Of a stretch of DNA of 64,000 bases, positions 1 through 9,273 are shown one piece after another. The notes under the pieces were generated by a model. The model ran no database searches and was not told the DNA's origin. It saw nothing but the letters and a program-made list of their open reading frames with translations. The position numbers and the translations under genes are program-made. Origin of the DNA: Streptomyces sp. WZ-12 (GTDB lineage: Bacteria; Actinomycetota; Actinomycetes; Streptomycetales; Streptomycetaceae); assembly GCF_028898845.1 (NCBI RefSeq), contig NZ_CP118574.1, forward strand, positions 5,367,001 through 5,431,000, read 5' to 3'. The first letter of the stretch is position 1; every line of letters begins with the position of its first letter.

Positions 1-202
1 TGGCGCCGAGGTTGGCGGCGACGAAGGCGAGGCCGGTGACCCAGGCGGGCAGCGACCGTCCGGAGAGGAAGAAGTCCAGGCTCGTCTTCACGCTGCGCCG
101 GGCCGCGAACCCGATGCCGAGGACGACGACGAAGTAGATGGCCAGGATCGTGTAGTCGAGCCCGTTGGTCGGGAGGCGTAGCCCTTCGGCCAGAGTGATC
201 AT
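1..202 (-). CDS. Sodium:solute symporter (SSS family), N-terminal part only
   Basis: The complement strand reads from an ATG at 202 off the left edge, giving 67 codons. The peptide starts MITLAEGLRLPTNGLDY, then a hydrophobic segment ILAIYFVVVLGIGFAA, a basic loop with SLDFFLSGRSLPAW and the start of a second membrane segment. The short first helix and the FFL-x-GRSLP-W motif are typical of the SSS family of sodium-coupled sugar and solute importers. It is divergent from galT across 294 bases of shared promoter DNA, which suggests (inference) that it carries galactose or a galactoside into the cell for the gal enzymes. Substrate cannot be read from 67 residues. Confidence 0.75.
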   Translation of the reverse strand, partial: MITLAEGLRLPTNGLDYTILAIYFVVVLGIGFAARRSVKTSLDFFLSGRSLPAWVTGLAFVAANLGA

Positions 203-496
203 GGGCCCTCTTCTCGGGAGTACAGCCTTTTCGGGAGCGCGGCGTTGTGTGCGGGGGTGCGCGCGAGGCGAACGCACAAGAACGTACGCACAGGCGACCG
301 AAAACTGAATAGTTTTGTTTGATTCAGTTGTTGGATCATGGCTGAACAGTGTTGATTCTGCGGCGATTTGCCGGTTAAGGCCGTTCTGTCTGTCCGAGAA
401 GGTGCCCGCGGTCCCGCGTTGACGGTGCTGTTGGGTTGTGCTTCATTGTGTTTGTTTCTGTTTGGGTGGTGTGGCCGCCATGATGAGGAGCTCCCG
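203..496. promoter_or_regulatory. Divergent gal/symporter promoter region with overlapping palindromes
   Basis: No gene lies here. An 8-base inverted repeat AACTGAAT-N11-ATTCAGTT occupies 303-329, and a second palindrome AAAACT-GAAT-AGTTTT overlaps it at 301-316. TTGATTC occurs as a direct repeat at 319-325 and 352-358, 33 bases apart, about three helical turns. This AT-rich pocket stands out in GC-rich DNA and is the obvious candidate operator controlling both the symporter and galTEK. The galT ribosome site GAGGAG is at 485-490. Confidence 0.55.
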
Positions 497-1543
497 GTGA
501 AGAAGACGACGACCCGGCTCGCGGACGGTCGGGAGCTGATCTACTACGACGCTTTTGACGCCACCGACCGCTCCGCCGTCGACCCCCGCCCGCTCGACCC
601 GGTCGCCACCGCCTCCGAGATCCGCGCGGACCCGCTCCTCGGCGACGCCGTCGCCATCGCCTCGCACCGCCAGGGCCGCACCTACCACCCCCCGGCCGAC
701 GCCTGCCCGCTGTGCCCCTCCCGCGCCGGCCGGCACACCGAGATCCCCGCCGACTCCTACGACGTCGTCGTCTTCGAGAACCGCTTCCCCTCCCTGGCGG
801 GCGACCACGGCCGCTGCGAGGTGGTCTGCTTCACCCCCGACCACGACGCCTCGTTCGCCGACCTCACCGAGGAACAGGCCGCCCTGGTCCTGGACGCCTG
901 GACCGACCGCACCGCCGCCCTGTCCCAACTCCCCGGCGTGGCGCAGGTCTTCTGCTTCGAGAACCGCGGCGCCGAGATCGGCGTCACCCTCGGCCACCCG
1001 CACGGTCAGATCTACGCCTACCCCTTCACCACCCCCCGCACCGCCCGGATGCTCGACTCCCTCGCCGCCCACCGCGCGGCCACCGGCCGCAACCTCTTCG
1101 ACGACGTCCTCGCCCGCGAACGCGCCGACGGCCGCCGCCTCGTCCTCGACGGCGAACACTGGGTGGCCTTCGTCCCCTACGCCGCCCACTGGCCCTATGA
1201 GGTGCACCTCTATCCCAAGCGCCGGGTCCCCGACCTGCTCGCCCTCGACGGGGCGGCCCGCACAGAATTCCCACAGATCTACCTGGAAGTCTTGCGCCGG
1301 TTCGACCGGATCTTCGGCCCGCAAGCGGACCCGACGCCGTACATCTCCGCCTGGCACCAGGCGCCCGTGCACGCCGCGGACCGCGATCAATTCGCCCTCC
1401 ACCTAGAGCTTTTCACCATCCGCAGGACTCCCGGCAAGCTGAAGTTCCTCGCGGGTTCCGAGTCCGGCATGAACGTGTTCATCAACGACGTGCCGCCGGA
1501 AGCCGCGGCCGACCGACTGCGAGAGGTGGCGACCACGCCATGA
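497..1543 (+). CDS. galT: Galactose-1-phosphate uridylyltransferase
   Basis: GalT swaps UMP between UDP-glucose and galactose-1-phosphate in the Leloir pathway. The 348-residue product has the active-site HPH triad at about residues 167-169 ([10 protein letters not shown]), the second His being the uridylylated nucleophile in this family, and a CPLC pair near residues 70-73 that matches the zinc-binding cysteines. The frame is open upstream to 368, but I place the start at GTG 497 because GAGGAG lies six bases before it and the upstream part is unlike any GalT. It is first in galT-galE-galK: its stop overlaps the galE start in an ATGA. Length fits the family. Confidence 0.95.
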   Translation: MKKTTTRLADGRELIYYDAFDATDRSAVDPRPLDPVATASEIRADPLLGDAVAIASHRQGRTYHPPADACPLCPSRAGRHTEIPADSYDVVVFENRFPSLAGDHGRCEVVCFTPDHDASFADLTEEQAALVLDAWTDRTAALSQLPGVAQVFCFENRGAEIGVTLGHPHGQIYAYPFTTPRTARMLDSLAAHRAATGRNLFDDVLARERADGRRLVLDGEHWVAFVPYAAHWPYEVHLYPKRRVPDLLALDGAARTEFPQIYLEVLRRFDRIFGPQADPTPYISAWHQAPVHAADRDQFALHLELFTIRRTPGKLKFLAGSESGMNVFINDVPPEAAADRLREVATTP

Positions 1544-2577
1544 GCAAGTACCTGGTGACCGGCGGGGCGGGCTATGTGGGAAGCGTGGTGACCCAGCACC
1601 TGCTGGAGGCCGGCCACGAGGTCACGGTCCTCGACAACCTCTCCACCGGCTTCCGCGCCGCCGTCCCCGACGGCGCCGCGTTCATCGAGGGCGACCTCCA
1701 CGACGCCGCCCGCTACGTGGACGACTCCTACCGCGCCGTCCTGCACTTCGCCGCGTTCTCCCAGGTCGGCGAGTCCGTCGCCAAGCCCGAGAAGTACTGG
1801 CGGAACAACGTCGGCGGCAGCATGGCCCTGCTGGCCGCGATGCGCGACGCCGGCGTGCGCACCCTCGTCTTCTCCTCCACCGCCGCCACCTACGGCGAAC
1901 CGGTCGGCACCCCGATCACCGAGACCGCCCCCACCGCCCCCACCTCCCCCTACGGCGCCAGCAAGCTGGCCGTCGACCACATGATCAGCGGCGAGGCCGC
2001 CGCCCACGGCCTGGCCGCCGTCTCGCTGCGCTACTTCAACGTCGCCGGCGCGTACGGCAGTTGCGGCGAGCGCCACGACCCGGAGTCGCACCTCATCCCG
2101 CTCGTCCTCCAGGTCGCCCAGGGCCGCCGCGAGGCGATCTCCGTCTACGGCGCGGACTACCCCACCCCCGACGGCACCTGCGTCCGCGACTACCTCCACG
2201 TCGCCGACCTCGCCGAGGCCCACCTCCTCGCCCTCGGAGCGGCCCTCCCGTCTCCCACCACCACCCCGGCAGGAGGCGCTTCGCGCCGCAGCATCGAACC
2301 CGGCGAACACCTGATCTGCAACCTCGGCAACGGCAACGGCTTCTCCGTCCGCGAGGTCATCGAGACCGCCCGCAAGGTCACCGGCCACCCGATCCCCGAG
2401 GTCACCGCCCCCCGCCGCCCCGGTGACCCCGCCGTCCTGGTCGCCTCCGCCCACACCGCCACCACTCGCCTCGGCTGGCACCCCACCCGCCCCGACCTCG
2501 CCCACATCGTGGCGGATGCCTGGGAGTTCGCCAACGCACACAGCCCGTACGGCACCCCCAGCCCGTCCGGCGTTTGA
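1540..2577 (+). CDS. galE: UDP-glucose 4-epimerase
   Basis: GalE interconverts UDP-galactose and UDP-glucose, an extended short-chain dehydrogenase fold with tightly bound NAD. The 345-residue product starts with the Rossmann signature TGGAGYVG (residues 7-14) and has the catalytic Y138-x3-K142 in SPYGASK preceded by FSST around 111-114. The ATG overlaps the galT stop by four bases, so the two are translationally coupled. A slightly basic insert ([17 protein letters not shown]) after residue 235 lengthens a surface loop relative to what I recall of other GalE proteins. The gene is the middle member of the gal operon; 74 bases separate it from galK. Confidence 0.95.
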   Translation: MSKYLVTGGAGYVGSVVTQHLLEAGHEVTVLDNLSTGFRAAVPDGAAFIEGDLHDAARYVDDSYRAVLHFAAFSQVGESVAKPEKYWRNNVGGSMALLAAMRDAGVRTLVFSSTAATYGEPVGTPITETAPTAPTSPYGASKLAVDHMISGEAAAHGLAAVSLRYFNVAGAYGSCGERHDPESHLIPLVLQVAQGRREAISVYGADYPTPDGTCVRDYLHVADLAEAHLLALGAALPSPTTTPAGGASRRSIEPGEHLICNLGNGNGFSVREVIETARKVTGHPIPEVTAPRRPGDPAVLVASAHTATTRLGWHPTRPDLAHIVADAWEFANAHSPYGTPSPSGV

Positions 2578-2651
2578 GGACGAGCCCGCCAGGGCGGTAC
2601 CCGGCAGCACCCCAACGCCCCGCCCCCACACACCCGCACAAAGGACCCCGC

Positions 2652-3824
2652 GTGACAGACACGGCGCACAGCGCAGCCCACACCGCGGCGGTCTTCCGCC
2701 AGGAATACGGGGCGGCCCCCGCCGGGGTATGGGCCGCCCCCGGCCGCGTCAACCTCATCGGTGAACACACCGACTACAACGCCGGCTTCGTGATGCCCCT
2801 GGCTCTCCCGCACACCACCCTCGCCGCCGCCGCACCCCGCACCGACGGGCTGCTCCGGCTGACCTCCGACGGTGCCCTGGGCGGCACCGTCGAGCTGCGC
2901 CTGGACGACCTGCGCCGCACCCCGGACGCCGGCTGGGCCGCCTACCCCGCCGGCGTCGCCTGGGCGTTGCGGGAGGCGGGCCACCGGATCGGCGGCGCGG
3001 ACCTGTACTTCACCAGCACCGTCCCGCTCGGCGCCGGACTCTCCTCCTCCGCCGCCCTCGAAGTCGCCACCGCCCTGGCCCTGGACGACCTCCACGGCCT
3101 GGGCCTGCCCCGCCCCGAACTGGCCTTGCTGGCCCAGCGCGCGGAGAACGCCTTCGTCGGCGTGCCCTGCGGAATCATGGACCAGACCGCCGCGGCCTGC
3201 TGCACCGCCGGCCACGCCCTCTTCCTCGACACCCGCGACCTCACCCACCGCCACGTCCCGTTCGATTCGGCGGCCGCGGGGCTGCGCCTCCTGGTCGTCG
3301 ACACCCGCGTCCGGCACCAACTCGGCGACGGCGCATACGCCGAGCGGCGCGCCGGATGCGAACGGGGCGCGCGGGCGCTCGGAGTGCGCGCCCTGCGTGA
3401 CGTCCCCGTCGCGCTTCTGCCCGAGGCCCTGGCGAAGCTGGCGGACGACCCGGTCGTGCGGGACCTGGTCCGGCACGTCGTCACCGAGAACGACCGCGTC
3501 GAGCAGGCCGTCGCCCACCTCGACGCCGGCCGCCCCCGCGCCATCGGCCCCGTCCTCACCGCCGGACACACCTCCCTCCGCGACGACTTCAAGGTCTCCT
3601 GCCCCGAACTCGATCTCGCCGTCGAGGTCGCCGACGCGGCCGGCGCGCTGGGCGCCCGGATGACCGGCGGCGGCTTCGGCGGCTCCGCGCTGGTCCTGGT
3701 CGAGGAGGCCGCCGCGGAGCCGGTCACCGAGGCGCTGCGCTCCGCGTTCGCGACCGCCGGCCACACCCCGCCGCGGATCTTCCCGGCCGTCCCCGGCGCC
3801 GGCGCCCGTCGCCTCACGCCCTGA
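2652..3824 (+). CDS. galK: Galactokinase
   Basis: GalK phosphorylates galactose at C1 using ATP and feeds GalT. It belongs to the GHMP kinase family. The 390-residue product shows the galactokinase signature GRVNLIGEHTDYN at about residues 31-43, the GHMP phosphate loop PLGAGLSSSAA, and the third GHMP motif GGGFGGSALVLV near the C-terminus. The frame is open from 2574, but the start is placed at GTG 2652, just after AAAGGA; this gives the usual N-terminus ahead of the substrate motif. Third and last gene of galTEK. I see no strong terminator hairpin before the next gene. Confidence 0.94.
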   Translation: MTDTAHSAAHTAAVFRQEYGAAPAGVWAAPGRVNLIGEHTDYNAGFVMPLALPHTTLAAAAPRTDGLLRLTSDGALGGTVELRLDDLRRTPDAGWAAYPAGVAWALREAGHRIGGADLYFTSTVPLGAGLSSSAALEVATALALDDLHGLGLPRPELALLAQRAENAFVGVPCGIMDQTAAACCTAGHALFLDTRDLTHRHVPFDSAAAGLRLLVVDTRVRHQLGDGAYAERRAGCERGARALGVRALRDVPVALLPEALAKLADDPVVRDLVRHVVTENDRVEQAVAHLDAGRPRAIGPVLTAGHTSLRDDFKVSCPELDLAVEVADAAGALGARMTGGGFGGSALVLVEEAAAEPVTEALRSAFATAGHTPPRIFPAVPGAGARRLTP

Positions 3825-4061
3825 CCCCACCGGCCGGGCCGTGCGCCCCCGTTGCTCCCGCCACTTTCGTCAATCGCCTTCCGCTCCCGCACCCCGTCCG
3901 TACGCTGGCTTAGGCGTCGGCGGGGGGTCGGCGCGGATCAGGGGGCGGGACCGCGCGGGACCGCGTCCGGGGGCGGGCGGCCCGGGCCGCACGGCCGGGG
4001 GCGATCTTCAATCCGGGCGCCGTGCCCGCTATGGTCCGTTCACCGAGACAGGGGGTCTTGC

Positions 4062-4844
4062 GTGCAACGAATCCGGGTCCTGGTGGTGGACGACCACCGC
4101 ATCTTCGCCGAATCCCTGGCGGCCGCCCTGGCCGCGGAAGTGGATGTGGACGTCGCCGCCGCGGGCAGTGCCCCGGCGGCGCTCCGCACACTCGAAAGGG
4201 CCGCCGCCGACGGCCGACGCTTCGACGTCCTGCTCGCCGACGCCGACCTCGCCGCGCCGCTGATGGCGGTGCCGCCCCAGGGCCCGGCCCGCGACGGCCC
4301 GCCCCGCGAGGGCCCGCCCCGCGGCCACCCGCTCGACGGCATCGCGCTCGTCTCCGGACTGCGCAACAGCCATCCGTACCTGCGCACCGTGGTCCTCGCC
4401 GACCGGGACGACCCGCGCCGGGCCGCCGCGGCCCTGCTGGCCGGCGCCTCCGGGTGGGTCGCCAAGGACTCCTCGCTCTCCCGGCTGCTCGCCGTCATCC
4501 GCGGGGTGCTGCGCGATGAGACGCATCTGCCGCCGGCGCTGCTCACCGGCGTGCTGCGGGAGTTGACCGCGGCCCGCAAACACCGCACCGAGAGCGAGCG
4601 GTTGGTGGAGTCGCTGACCCCGCGCGAACGCGAGGTGCTGCGCTGCATGGTCGCGGGCCTGGGGCGCAAGGCCGTCGCCGAACGGCTCTTCCTCTCCCCG
4701 CACACCGTCCGCACCCACATGCAGAACGTGCTCGGCAAGCTGGGTGTGCACTCCACCCTCGCCGCGGTCGCCCTGGCCCGCCGCGCCGGCGTCGGCCCCG
4801 CCGACCTCGAACCGGCCACGGCGGGACCGCTCACCATGCCCTAG
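4062..4844 (+). CDS. LuxR/NarL-type response regulator
   Basis: A 260-residue two-component regulator. The N-terminal receiver has the acidic pair D10-D11 (VLVVDDHR), a probable phospho-acceptor at D60 (DVLLAD) and K135 (GWVAKDSS). The C-terminal LuxR helix-turn-helix is LTPREREVL at about 186-194 with the recognition part AERLFLSPHTVRTH at about 206-219. Between receiver strand 3 and its continuation lies a Pro/Gly/Arg-rich insert at about 70-91 that normal receivers lack. GTG 4062 is chosen because VLVVDD then falls at the usual distance from the start and a G-rich site precedes it. No histidine kinase is adjacent. Its TAG stop lies in the CTAG that flanks the insertion sequence. Confidence 0.85.
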   Translation: MQRIRVLVVDDHRIFAESLAAALAAEVDVDVAAAGSAPAALRTLERAAADGRRFDVLLADADLAAPLMAVPPQGPARDGPPREGPPRGHPLDGIALVSGLRNSHPYLRTVVLADRDDPRRAAAALLAGASGWVAKDSSLSRLLAVIRGVLRDETHLPPALLTGVLRELTAARKHRTESERLVESLTPREREVLRCMVAGLGRKAVAERLFLSPHTVRTHMQNVLGKLGVHSTLAAVALARRAGVGPADLEPATAGPLTMP

Positions 4845-5810
4845 ATGAATGAGTCCGATGTCTTCAGTGGTCATAGGCGATCAGTGATCGCTTGGCTGGG
4901 GCGTTGGTGTTCCAGTTGTGCCAGATCGCCGTGGCCAGGGCGAGGAGTCGTTGGCCGGTGCGGGCGAAGACACCAGCGGGTGTCCGGCCTCCGTGTTGTT
5001 CGAGGCTGAGCTGGCCTTTGAGGGTGTCGAATACCGCCTCGATCCACTGGCGGACGTGGGCCAGGCGTCCATGCCGGACAGGCTCGTTCTTCAGGTCCGG
5101 CCGCACCAGATGGACGCCCAGGCGCTCTTCGAGGAACGCCTCGAACTCCCGCCCGGCGAAGCCCTTGTCCGCAAGAATCACTTGACCGGAGCGCATGAGG
5201 TGGTGGTCGCGTTCCAGCAGCGCGGTCATCACCTGGCGTTCGCCGAGTTTGGGGTTGGCCAGGCACCAGGACACCGGCATGCCCTCGGCTGTGGTCAGCA
5301 GGTAGAGCCGCAATCCCCAGAAGAAGCGAGAATGGCTCGCGCAGTAGCCGTATCCGGCGTGCCCTGCCAGGTCGGAGCGTTTGACTGTCTCGCGGGAGGC
5401 GGCGCACGGCAGTGGTGTGGAGTCGATCAGCCGCAGGTTGTCGTGCCAGGTGGGCACCTGCCTGGCCAGTGCCTGGATCACGGCCGAGATCAGTGGGCCG
5501 GCGGCGTTCAGGCGCTTGTTGTAGGCGGATTGCTGGGGCAGGTAGCGAAAGAGGTGTCCCAGTCGGGCGTGTACGAAGCGGATCCATTGCCGGGCCGAGG
5601 GAAAGCCCAGTAGGACCTGGGCGACGGCCAGGCACAGCAGTTCGGCGTCTGTCAGTTTCGGGGGTCGCCCGATCCGGCGACGAGGGGCCACATGGTCATC
5701 GATGAACACGTACAGTGCAGCCAGAAGGGCGTCCAGGTTTGTCGTCACACACGAGCCAACGGGCGCCCTTCGCCATGGTCGCGGCCAGCACAAACATCGG
5801 ACTCATTCAT
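4845..5810 (-). mobile_element. IS982-like insertion sequence with CTAG target duplication
   Basis: The element is bounded by perfect 17-base inverted repeats: ATGAATGAGTCCGATGT at 4845-4861 and its complement at 5794-5810. CTAG flanks both ends (4841-4844 and 5811-5814). CTAG is itself a palindrome, so it either extends the inverted repeats to 21 bases or, more simply, is a 4-base target duplication. One intact transposase fills the element. Perfect ends and an intact gene suggest recent insertion. It sits between two convergent genes and breaks neither: the response-regulator stop codon is part of the duplicated CTAG. Confidence 0.85.
4864..5748 (-). CDS. IS982-family transposase
   Basis: A DDE transposase of 294 residues, apparently intact. 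An N-terminal helical part (VTTNLDALLAALYVFIDDH, then RPPKLTDAELLCLAVAQ) is followed by the catalytic core: D109 in RLIDSTPLP, D194 in ILADKGFAG, and E237 in WIEAVFDTLKGQL, the typical DDE spacing. Phrases such as YLPQQSAYNKRL and AGYGYCASHSRFFWGL are characteristic of what is annotated as IS982 in Streptomyces. The start is taken as GTG 5748 because homologs begin at this TTNL motif; an upstream in-frame extension reaches 5793. Family membership is by recall, and IS5-type classification is the main alternative because of the CTAG target. Confidence 0.88.
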   Translation of the reverse strand: MTTNLDALLAALYVFIDDHVAPRRRIGRPPKLTDAELLCLAVAQVLLGFPSARQWIRFVHARLGHLFRYLPQQSAYNKRLNAAGPLISAVIQALARQVPTWHDNLRLIDSTPLPCAASRETVKRSDLAGHAGYGYCASHSRFFWGLRLYLLTTAEGMPVSWCLANPKLGERQVMTALLERDHHLMRSGQVILADKGFAGREFEAFLEERLGVHLVRPDLKNEPVRHGRLAHVRQWIEAVFDTLKGQLSLEQHGGRTPAGVFARTGQRLLALATAIWHNWNTNAPAKRSLIAYDH

Positions 5811-5828
5811 CTAGGGGCCCCGGGCGGG

Positions 5829-7847
5829 TCACGCCACCGCGTCGTCCCCGTCGCCGTCCCGTCCCGGCCCGGTCAGCACCGCCACCCCCCGGGCGGCCAG
5901 CGCCACCCGCGTCACCGCCGCCGCCCGGGGCTCCCGCGCGTCCACCAGCGGCTCCGGCAGCGCCACGTGAACCGCCCGGCTCCCGTGGTTGAGCAGGAAC
6001 AGGTACCGGCCGCCGGCGCCCTCCCGCACCGCCGCCTGCACCCCCGCCGGCAGCCCGGGCAGCACCGGCACCACCCCGGCGGCCGCCCGCACCCCGTCCA
6101 ACAGGGCCCGCAGCAGCGCCGGTTCCAGCCGGGTGCCCACGTACCACGCCTCGCCCCGGCCGTACGCGTGCCGGGTCACCGCCGGCCCGCCGGCCAGCTC
6201 GCCGTCGACGAAACGTGCCACCGCCGTCGCCCCCTCCAGCACGATCTCCTCGGACCACAGGTCCGCCCGCCCGGCCAGCGCCCCGTCGCCGACCGCCACC
6301 GACCGCCCCTCGGCCAGCGGCCAGAACTCCGCCACCCGCAGCCCCAACACCTCGCGCAGCACCGCCGGATAGGCCCCCGGGTGCACCCGGTCGCAGGCGT
6401 CGACGATGCCCGAGAAGAACGACACCACCAGCCGCCCGCCGTCCCGCACGTACGCCGTCAGCCGCGCCGCGTCCCGGGCGGTCAGCAGGTAGAGGTTCGG
6501 CACCACCACCATCGGGTAGTCGGCGAGCTCCGCCTGCGGCGGCACCACGTCGCACGCCACCCCCGCCTCGAAGAGCGGCCGGTAGTGGTCCAGCGCGATC
6601 CGCGCGTGGTCCAGCGCGGTGGACGGCCGGGAGTCCAGCTCCAGCGCCCACCAGCTCTGCCAGTCCGCCAGCAGCGCCACCGACGCCCGCGACCTGGTCC
6701 CCTCGATCCCCGGCACCGCCGCCAACTCCCGGCCCAGCTCGCACACTTCCCGGAAGATCCGGGTCTGGGGGCCGCCGTGCGGCACCATCGCCGAGTGGAA
6801 CTTCTCCGCCCCGCCGCGCGACTGCCGCCACTGGAAGAACAGCACCGCGTCCGCGCCCTGCGCCACCGCCTGCCAGCTCCACAGCCGCATCGCCCCGGGC
6901 GGCTTCGGCCCGTTCCGCGGCCGCCAGTTGACCGCCCCCGGCGCCTGCTCCAACAGCAGCCACGGCTGCCCGCCCCGCGCCGAGCGCATCAGGTCGAAGA
7001 CATAGGCCGCGCGGACGTGGTCGTCCGCCGCGTGCGGGTCCTGGTAGAAGTCCAGCGCCATCACGTCCATCGACGGCGCCCAGCCGAACGCGTCCACCGG
7101 CTTGTGCTGCGGCATCAGGTTCGTCGTCACCGGCACCCCCGGCGTCACCCGGGTGAGCACCTCCCGCTCGGTCAGGTAGCACTCCCGCAGCGCCTGATCG
7201 CTGAACCGCAGGTAGTCCAGTTGCTGCGCCGGGTTGGGGAAGGTCGGCGCGGCCCGCGGCGGCAGCACCTCAGCGAAGTCCCCGTAGCCCTGCGACCAGA
7301 ACGCCGTCGACCAGGCGTCGTTGAGCGCCGCCACGCTCCCGTAGCGCTCCCGCAGCCACCGCCGGAAGTCCTCCGCGGACACGTCGCAGTAGCACTGCCG
7401 GGTGTGGCACCCGTACTCGTTGCCCACGTGCCACATCGCCAGCGCCGGATGGCCCGCGTACCGGGCCGCCAACTCCTCCACCAGCCGCACCGCGTACGCC
7501 CGGTAGACGGGGCTGGAGGGGCAGTAGTGCTGCCGCGCGCCCGGCCAGCGCCGCCGCCCCTGTGCGTCCTGCGGCAGGACCTCCGGGTGCGCGTGGCTCA
7601 GCCACGGCGGCGGCGACGCGGTCATGGTCGCCAGGCACACCCCGATCCCGGCGCCGGCCAGCCCGTCCAGCACCCGGTCGAACCACGCGAAGTCCCATGC
7701 CCCCGGCCGCGGTTCGACCCTGGCCCAGGAGAAGATGCCGACCGTGACCATGGTGACGCCGGCCGCCTTCATCAGCGCCAGGTCCTCGGCCCACACCTCC
7801 TCGGGCCACTGCTCGGGGTTGTAGTCGCCGCCGAATCGGATGCCCAT
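5829..7847 (-). CDS. Beta-galactosidase, glycoside hydrolase family 42
   Basis: A cytosolic retaining beta-galactosidase of 672 residues; no signal peptide. The TIM barrel starts at FGGDYNPEQWP, typical of GH42. The acid/base Glu is E144 in WHVGNEYGCH and the nucleophile is E300 in LLLEQAPGAVNW. Cysteines around CHTRQCYC (147-154) and C109 match the structural zinc cluster known in GH42. Start ATG 7847 follows an AGGGGG ribosome site on the complement; the reading frame upstream is unlike the family. It lies 70 bases downstream of the SDR gene and likely shares its transcript. With galTEK close by it could supply galactose from beta-galactosides. Confidence 0.9.
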   Translation of the reverse strand: MGIRFGGDYNPEQWPEEVWAEDLALMKAAGVTMVTVGIFSWARVEPRPGAWDFAWFDRVLDGLAGAGIGVCLATMTASPPPWLSHAHPEVLPQDAQGRRRWPGARQHYCPSSPVYRAYAVRLVEELAARYAGHPALAMWHVGNEYGCHTRQCYCDVSAEDFRRWLRERYGSVAALNDAWSTAFWSQGYGDFAEVLPPRAAPTFPNPAQQLDYLRFSDQALRECYLTEREVLTRVTPGVPVTTNLMPQHKPVDAFGWAPSMDVMALDFYQDPHAADDHVRAAYVFDLMRSARGGQPWLLLEQAPGAVNWRPRNGPKPPGAMRLWSWQAVAQGADAVLFFQWRQSRGGAEKFHSAMVPHGGPQTRIFREVCELGRELAAVPGIEGTRSRASVALLADWQSWWALELDSRPSTALDHARIALDHYRPLFEAGVACDVVPPQAELADYPMVVVPNLYLLTARDAARLTAYVRDGGRLVVSFFSGIVDACDRVHPGAYPAVLREVLGLRVAEFWPLAEGRSVAVGDGALAGRADLWSEEIVLEGATAVARFVDGELAGGPAVTRHAYGRGEAWYVGTRLEPALLRALLDGVRAAAGVVPVLPGLPAGVQAAVREGAGGRYLFLLNHGSRAVHVALPEPLVDAREPRAAAVTRVALAARGVAVLTGPGRDGDGDDAVA

Positions 7848-7917
7848 CGGACCCCCTGGTCGCCTGTGGGATTCCGGCGCCGCGCACCGCCACGGGCGCC
7901 GCTCCCAAGGGTCTGCC

Positions 7918-8691
7918 TCACGAGGAGTCCTTGTACACGCTCCACCCGCCGTCGACCACCAGACTCGCCCCGGTGACGAACGACGCCTCACCGGACAGCA
8001 GGAACGCGATGGCCGCCGCGACCTCCTCGGGCCGCCCCAGCCGCCCGGCCGCCGTCTGTGCCGCGCTGGCCCGCCGCCGCTCCTCGTCGATGCCGTCCCA
8101 CGCGGCGGTCTCCACCGGCCCCGGCAGCACGCAGTTGACCCGCACCGCCGGCCCGTACTCCACCGCCAACTGCCGCCCGAGCCCGGTCAGTCCGGCCTTC
8201 GACGCCGCGTAGGCCGGCCGGCCCGGCAGCCCCACCAGCGCGTGCACCGACGACGTGAGCACCACCGCGCCCCCGCGCGCCCGCAGATCCTCCAATGCGG
8301 CCCGCACGCCCAGAAACGCCCCGGTCAGGTTCACCGCCAACTGCCGGTCCCACTCCGCCGGCGAGGTCCGGTCGGCCGGCGCCACATGCGGCAGATACGC
8401 GTTGGAGACCAGCCCGTCCACCGGCCCGTACCGGGTGCGCGCCGCCTCGACCGCGCGCCGCCAGTCGTCCTCGACGGCCACGTCGCAGTGCGCGTACGAG
8501 GCCCGGCCGCCGGCCGCCCGGATCCGTCTCGCGGTGCGCTCCCCGCGGGCGTCGTCGATGTCCAGCAGCAGCACCGCGGCGCCCTCGACCGCCAGCCGGT
8601 GCGCGGTCGCCGCTCCGATGCCGCCGGCGGCGCCGGTGACCAGCACCGTCCGCCGAACGAACCGTCGCCCCACGGTCTCCTGGTGGCTCAT
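7918..8691 (-). CDS. SDR-family NAD(P)-dependent oxidoreductase
   Basis: A classical short-chain dehydrogenase of 257 residues. The cofactor loop is TGAAGGIG (19-26), an acidic LLLDIDD after strand 2 favours NAD, and the catalytic set is S148, Y161, K165 in TSSVHA...YAASKAG. The C-terminal half has the usual NCVLPGPVET and VTGASLVVDGG motifs. ATG 8691 is preferred; a TTG at 8727 with AGGG before it is an alternative. It precedes the GH42 gene on the same strand, so a role in oxidising a sugar released by that enzyme is plausible (inference). Substrate is not readable from sequence. Confidence 0.85.
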   Translation of the reverse strand: MSHQETVGRRFVRRTVLVTGAAGGIGAATAHRLAVEGAAVLLLDIDDARGERTARRIRAAGGRASYAHCDVAVEDDWRRAVEAARTRYGPVDGLVSNAYLPHVAPADRTSPAEWDRQLAVNLTGAFLGVRAALEDLRARGGAVVLTSSVHALVGLPGRPAYAASKAGLTGLGRQLAVEYGPAVRVNCVLPGPVETAAWDGIDEERRRASAAQTAAGRLGRPEEVAAAIAFLLSGEASFVTGASLVVDGGWSVYKDSS

Positions 8692-8753
8692 CCCGCGATC
8701 CAAGCCCACCCCACGGCTACCAGGCAAGAGGACCCTGGGGGTCGACCCCGGTC

Positions 8754-9251
8754 CTAAACCGGCACGTTGTCAAACGGTCCGGTCAACCGACGCAGAAGAC
8801 CGGCCAATTCCTGACGTTGCTGTCGTGACAGTTCGGCCAAGATTGCGCGCTCCTGTGTGAGCAGCCCGGCCAGCGACTCATCGGCCTTGTCTCGACCCTT
8901 GGCCGTGAGCCTGACCAGCACTCCTCGCCGGTCGCTGGGGTCCGGCAGCCGCTCGACCAGTTCCTTCTTGGCGAGCCGGTCGATGCGGTTGGTCATCGTG
9001 CCGGAGGTGACCAGTGTCTGGGTCAAGAGGGCGCCGGGGGAGAGTTGGTACGGGGCGCCGGCGCGTCGCAGCGCGGTGAGCACATCGAATTCCCAGGGCT
9101 CCAACCCGACCTCGGCGAACGCGAGACGGCGGGCCCGGTCGAGGTGTCTGGCCAGCCTGGAGACGCGGCTGAGCACCTCAAGCGGCTCCACGTCGAGGTC
9201 CGGGCGCTCGCGGCGCCATGCTGCGACCAGTCGATCGACCTCGTCCTCCAT
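8754..9251 (-). CDS. MarR-family transcriptional regulator
   Basis: A 165-residue winged-helix repressor. The helix-turn-helix and wing are seen in TLVTSGTMTNRIDRLAKKELVERL followed by PDPSDRRGVLVRLTAKG, the classic MarR DPSDRR wing. It is flanked by helical dimerisation segments. ATG 9251 is chosen because the upstream frame reads through the operator-like DNA. The gene is divergent from the trans-aconitate methyltransferase; three related sites in the gap (9274-9314) suggest it represses its own promoter and perhaps the divergent gene. It lies 62 bases upstream of the SDR gene and could head that transcript. Confidence 0.9.
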   Translation of the reverse strand: MEDEVDRLVAAWRRERPDLDVEPLEVLSRVSRLARHLDRARRLAFAEVGLEPWEFDVLTALRRAGAPYQLSPGALLTQTLVTSGTMTNRIDRLAKKELVERLPDPSDRRGVLVRLTAKGRDKADESLAGLLTQERAILAELSRQQRQELAGLLRRLTGPFDNVPV

Positions 9252-9273
9252 GGCGATCAGTGTAAAGGGTCTG

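Noticed and set aside
5715..7976. 753-codon open frame on the plus strand opposite the GH42 gene
   Set aside because: It is His/Arg/Pro-rich, resembles no protein and mirrors a gene with strong active-site motifs on the other strand. GC-rich DNA produces such antisense frames.
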